In this document: in pieces, positions 61,110 to 64,000 of the stretch | How positions within the stretch are numbered: the first letter of the stretch is position 1 | Layout of the letters: each line of letters opens with the position of its first letter | NCBI RefSeq assembly: GCF_040744945.1 | Contig: NZ_CP160453.1 | Span: 7,626,001 to 7,690,000 of the forward strand | Length of the DNA stretch: 64,000 bases | Source of the DNA: Saccharothrix sp. HUAS TT1 | Lineage (GTDB): Bacteria > Actinomycetota > Actinomycetes > Mycobacteriales > Pseudonocardiaceae | Reading direction: 5' to 3' | Made by a program: the position numbers and the translations under genes | The notes under the pieces: model-generated | What the model was told of the DNA's origin: nothing | Databases searched by the model: none | What the model saw: the letters and a program-made list of their open reading frames with translations, nothing else

Positions 61110-62051
61110 TCAACCGCCGGCGAGGGGTCGCCCCAGGTCACGGGCCTGGCCGCTGCGGTTGCGCAGCGCCAGGACCAGCGCCGCAGCCACCACCACGCCG
61201 CCCAGGTTCACCGCCAGCTGTGCAATCGACTGGAGGCATATGTCCCACTGGCCGAGAACGGCGGCGACCGCGGCGTAGCCCGCGGCGGGAACCGTGGTGA
61301 CCGAGATGAACACCCCGACGAGCGCCGCGGACTTGGCCGACGTCATCGACAGCATCCCGGCCGCCCCCGCGAGCAGCGCCACGATCAACGAGAACGGCCC
61401 GACCTGGAAGACGAAGTCGAGCTCGTGCCCGGCCAGGGCCAGGTCGGGGTCGAACAGCCCGGTGCGCGAGCCGACCCAGGCGCCGGCCGCGGTGAGCACC
61501 ACCGCCACCGGGAAGCCGACGACCAGCGCCAGCGCCGCCCGGCGGACCAGGTCCCAGCGCCGCAGCACCAGGCCGACGGAGATCGCGGCCAGCGGCCCGA
61601 ACTCCGGTCCGACGACCATCGCGCCGACCAGCGTGACGGGCGAGTCCGTCACCACGGCGACCGCCGTGAGCAGGCACGCGATCACCAGGAACGACAGGAA
61701 GGTGGCGTTGAGCCGGGACTCCTCGCCGGTGCGGGCCAGCAGCTCCTCCCACACCACGGCGTCCGCGCCGTCACCGGGCGCGTTCTCCTCGGCGCGGTCG
61801 GCGGCGTCGGACAGGGCGGTGTCGATCTGCTCCAGCGTGACGCCGCCGTCGTGGTCGAGGCCGAGGTCGCACAGGGAGGCCACCACCTCGTCGGTGGCCT
61901 CCCTGGCGACGTCGGCCTCGACCACGTCACCCGCGGGGTCGATCGCCGCGCCGCGCAGCAGCACGACGTGCGTGACGCCGGCGTGCTCGCGCAGCGCGGT
62001 CAGCACCGCGTCGGTGCGCTCGACCGGGCAGATGGCCCGCAGGTGCAGCAC
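61110..62051 (-). CDS. DUF389 membrane protein
   Basis: A 313-residue protein. Residues 1 to about 95 are a soluble ACT-like region (LHLRAICPVERTDAVLTALR, DVVEADVAREATDEVVASL). The rest is a DUF389 membrane domain with about six helices, with the family stretch LNATFLSFLVIACLLTAVAV, VTLVGAMVVGPEFGPLAAIS and SLIVALLAGAAGMLSMTSAK. GTG 62051 follows the aspS stop by three bases, so the gene is probably expressed with aspS. Function is unknown for the family. Confidence 0.9.
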   Translation of the reverse strand: MLHLRAICPVERTDAVLTALREHAGVTHVVLLRGAAIDPAGDVVEADVAREATDEVVASLCDLGLDHDGGVTLEQIDTALSDAADRAEENAPGDGADAVVWEELLARTGEESRLNATFLSFLVIACLLTAVAVVTDSPVTLVGAMVVGPEFGPLAAISVGLVLRRWDLVRRAALALVVGFPVAVVLTAAGAWVGSRTGLFDPDLALAGHELDFVFQVGPFSLIVALLAGAAGMLSMTSAKSAALVGVFISVTTVPAAGYAAVAAVLGQWDICLQSIAQLAVNLGGVVVAAALVLALRNRSGQARDLGRPLAGG

Positions 62052-62054
62052 GGT

Positions 62055-63863
62055 CTACTGCGCCGACTTCTCCGGGGCGGACTTCTCCTGCGCCGGCTTC
62101 TCCGGGGCGGGCTTGAAGTCCACCCCGGCTTCCTTGCGCTGCTGCGGCGTGATCGGCGCGGGCGCGGCGGTCAGCGGGTCGTAGCCGCCGCCGCTCTTCG
62201 GGAACGCGATGACCTCGCGGATCGAGTCGTACCCGCCGAGCAGCATGGCGATCCGGTCCCAGCCGAACGCGATGCCGCCGTGCGGCGGCGCGCCGTACTT
62301 GAACGCGTCCAGCAGGAAGCCGAACTTCTCCTGCGCCTCCTCGGGCGAGATGCCCATGACCTGGAACGCCCGCTGCTGCACGTCGGCGCGGTGGATACGG
62401 ATCGACCCGCCGCCGATCTCGTTGCCGTTGCACACGATGTCGTAGGCGTAGGCCAGGGCGTTGCCCGGGTCCTCCTCGAACCGGTCGATCCACTCCGGCG
62501 TCGGCGAGGTGAACGCGTGGTGCAGCGCGGTCCACTTGCCGCTGCCGACCGCGACGTCGTCGCCGATCTTGTCGACCGCCTCGAACATGGGGAAGTCGAC
62601 CACCCAGACGAACGACCAGGCGTTCTCGTCGACCAGGCCGACCCGGTGCGCGATCTCCACCCGGGCCGCGCCGAGCAGCGCCCGCGCGCCGTCCGGGTCG
62701 CCCGCGCCGAAGAACACGCAGTCGCCGGGGTTCGCGCCGACGGCCTTGGCCAGGCCGTCGCGCTCGGCGTCGGACAGGTTCTTGGCGACCGGGCCGCCGA
62801 GCGTGCCGTCCTCCTGGACCAGCACGTACGCCAAGCCCTTGGCGCCGCGCTGCTTGGCCCACTCCTGCCACGCGTCGAGCGTGCGGCGGGGCTGGGACGC
62901 GCCGCCGGGCATGACGACCGCGCCCACGTACGCCGCCTGGAACACCCGGAACGGGGTGTCCTTGAAGTACTCGGTCAGCTCGGTCAGTTCGAGGTCGAAG
63001 CGCAGGTCCGGCTTGTCGGTGCCGTACTTGGCCATCGCCTCGGCGTAGGAGATGCGGCGGAACGGCCGGGCGATCTCGTGGTCGGCCAGCCCCTGCCACA
63101 GCGCGGAGACGATCTTCTCGCCGAGCGCGATCACGTCGTCCTGCTCGACGAAGCTCATCTCGATGTCGAGCTGGGTGAACTCGGGCTGCCGGTCGGCGCG
63201 GAAGTCCTCGTCCCGGTAGCAGCGGGCGATCTGGTAGTACCGCTCCAGGCCGCCGACCATGAGCAGCTGCTTGAACAGCTGCGGCGACTGCGGCAGCGCG
63301 TACCAGGAGCCGGGGCGCAACCGCGCGGGCACCAGGAAGTCGCGCGCGCCCTCGGGCGTGGAGCGGGTCAGCGTGGGGGTCTCGACCTCGACGAAGTCCT
63401 CGGCGTGCAGCACGTCGCGGGCGATCCGGTTGGCCTCGCTGCGCAGCCGCATGGCCTTGGCCGGGCCGCTGCGGCGCAGGTCGAGGTAGCGGTGGCGCAG
63501 CCGCGCCTCCTCGCCGACCTCCAGGTGCTCGTCCAGCTGGAACGGCAGCGGCGCGGCCTCGTTGAGGACTTCCAGCTCGCTGGCGTAGACCTCGACGTCG
63601 CCGGTGGGCAGGTCGGGGTTCTCGCTGCCCTCGGGGCGGCGGGTCACGTCGCCGACGACCTTGACCACGAACTCCGAGCGCAGCTTGTGCGCGCGCTCGG
63701 CCATCTCGCCCTCGCGGAAGACGACCTGCGCCACCCCCGAGGCGTCCCGGAAGTCGATGAAGATCACGCCACCGTGATCGCGCCTGCGGGCCACCCACCC
63801 GGTCAGGGTGACGGACTGCCCGGCGTGCTCGGCGCGGAGCTTCCCGGCCTCGTGCGTGCGCAT
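62055..63863 (-). CDS. aspS: Aspartyl-tRNA synthetase
   Basis: A 602-residue class II bacterial-type AspRS. It has the OB-fold anticodon domain ([20 protein letters not shown]), then the catalytic core with motif 2 ([20 protein letters not shown]), the GAD-type insertion of bacterial enzymes and motif 3 ([20 protein letters not shown]). The C-terminus carries a short repeated tail ([17 protein letters not shown]) that is not part of the core enzyme. ATG 63863 fits the family N-terminus [18 protein letters not shown] and has GGAGAG upstream. Bases 63864-64000 hold its leader and no other gene. Confidence 0.97.
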   Translation of the reverse strand: MRTHEAGKLRAEHAGQSVTLTGWVARRRDHGGVIFIDFRDASGVAQVVFREGEMAERAHKLRSEFVVKVVGDVTRRPEGSENPDLPTGDVEVYASELEVLNEAAPLPFQLDEHLEVGEEARLRHRYLDLRRSGPAKAMRLRSEANRIARDVLHAEDFVEVETPTLTRSTPEGARDFLVPARLRPGSWYALPQSPQLFKQLLMVGGLERYYQIARCYRDEDFRADRQPEFTQLDIEMSFVEQDDVIALGEKIVSALWQGLADHEIARPFRRISYAEAMAKYGTDKPDLRFDLELTELTEYFKDTPFRVFQAAYVGAVVMPGGASQPRRTLDAWQEWAKQRGAKGLAYVLVQEDGTLGGPVAKNLSDAERDGLAKAVGANPGDCVFFGAGDPDGARALLGAARVEIAHRVGLVDENAWSFVWVVDFPMFEAVDKIGDDVAVGSGKWTALHHAFTSPTPEWIDRFEEDPGNALAYAYDIVCNGNEIGGGSIRIHRADVQQRAFQVMGISPEEAQEKFGFLLDAFKYGAPPHGGIAFGWDRIAMLLGGYDSIREVIAFPKSGGGYDPLTAAPAPITPQQRKEAGVDFKPAPEKPAQEKSAPEKSAQ

Positions 63864-64000
63864 CACGGGAACTGCTCTCCTTGGGGGGTAGCTCGACTGA
63901 CGACTGGTCATCAAGGCTAGCCAACGGCCCCGTGGTCGACGCCACCAGGTTTGCCCCGGCAGCGGGGGTGGGCGCGGCGGCGCCGGGCGAACGTCGGGGA

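Noticed and set aside
60777..63920. 1047-codon plus-strand open frame over aspS and DUF389 genes
   Set aside because: Antisense reading; the minus-strand genes have clear family motifs.

Overview
The window is very GC-rich DNA packed with genes on both strands. It has many GTG/TTG starts and four-base stop/start overlaps. Together with an XRE/DUF5753-DUF397 pair, a large LuxR (LAL) ATPase regulator, a DUF742 protein and an eukaryote-like Ser/Thr kinase, this points to a filamentous actinobacterium. Pseudonocardiaceae (Saccharothrix/Actinosynnema/Lentzea-like) is my best guess, from general resemblance only. No rRNA, tRNA, IS element, prophage or CRISPR array was seen.

Layout. (1) 1-4.6 kb: the 3' part of an FAD/NAD(P)-binding protein, a decayed FMN-reductase gene, and a polar amino-acid ABC importer (permease, ATPase, binding lipoprotein) with a repeat-rich upstream region. 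(2) 4.6-9 kb: two alpha/beta hydrolases, an XRE/DUF5753-DUF397 regulator pair with a divergent 73-residue protein, and an N-terminally broken flavin reductase. (3) 9-20.7 kb: tex, an epimerase and a carotenoid-desaturase-like oxidoreductase, an SRPBCC protein, a branched-chain-type binding lipoprotein divergent from a LAL regulator, a YciI-LuxR fusion regulator, a GNAT acetyltransferase and an enoyl-CoA hydratase-like protein.

(4) 20.7-46.2 kb: a large cell-surface polysaccharide locus. It encodes a Ser/Thr kinase, a GT2+GT-B fusion, a WecG/TagA transferase, an MFS exporter, a secreted YVTN propeller, a glycosidase-like lipoprotein, three more glycosyltransferases, a Wzx-type flippase, a Wzz-like chain-length protein, a Wzy-type polymerase, a 1613-residue secreted DUF4082 repeat protein, a Gfo/Idh/MocA dehydrogenase with a DegT-type aminotransferase (3-amino-sugar chemistry), and a priming sugar-phosphate transferase. 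A 0.7 kb gene-free region lies upstream of the priming transferase.

(5) 46.9-64 kb: an S4 RNA-binding protein, an orphan DUF742 protein, mug and a Tat-exported 5'-nucleotidase family protein, and a CopC-like protein. Next comes a two-component system followed by a three-gene membrane glycosylation cassette: GT-C, GT2-GtrA fusion, GT-C. The window ends with a GDSL hydrolase, an aminoglycoside-phosphotransferase-fold protein with a degenerate catalytic loop, a DUF389 membrane protein and aspS.

The most original signal is a set of 11-bp phased C(A/C/T)CA(G/A)(G/C) direct repeats. They occur in front of three transcription units: the response regulator, the divergent DUF5666-like gene and the glycosylation cassette. 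In all three the array ends 22-23 nt before the start codon. This predicts a self-regulating OmpR-family regulon that controls a three-component glycosylation system.
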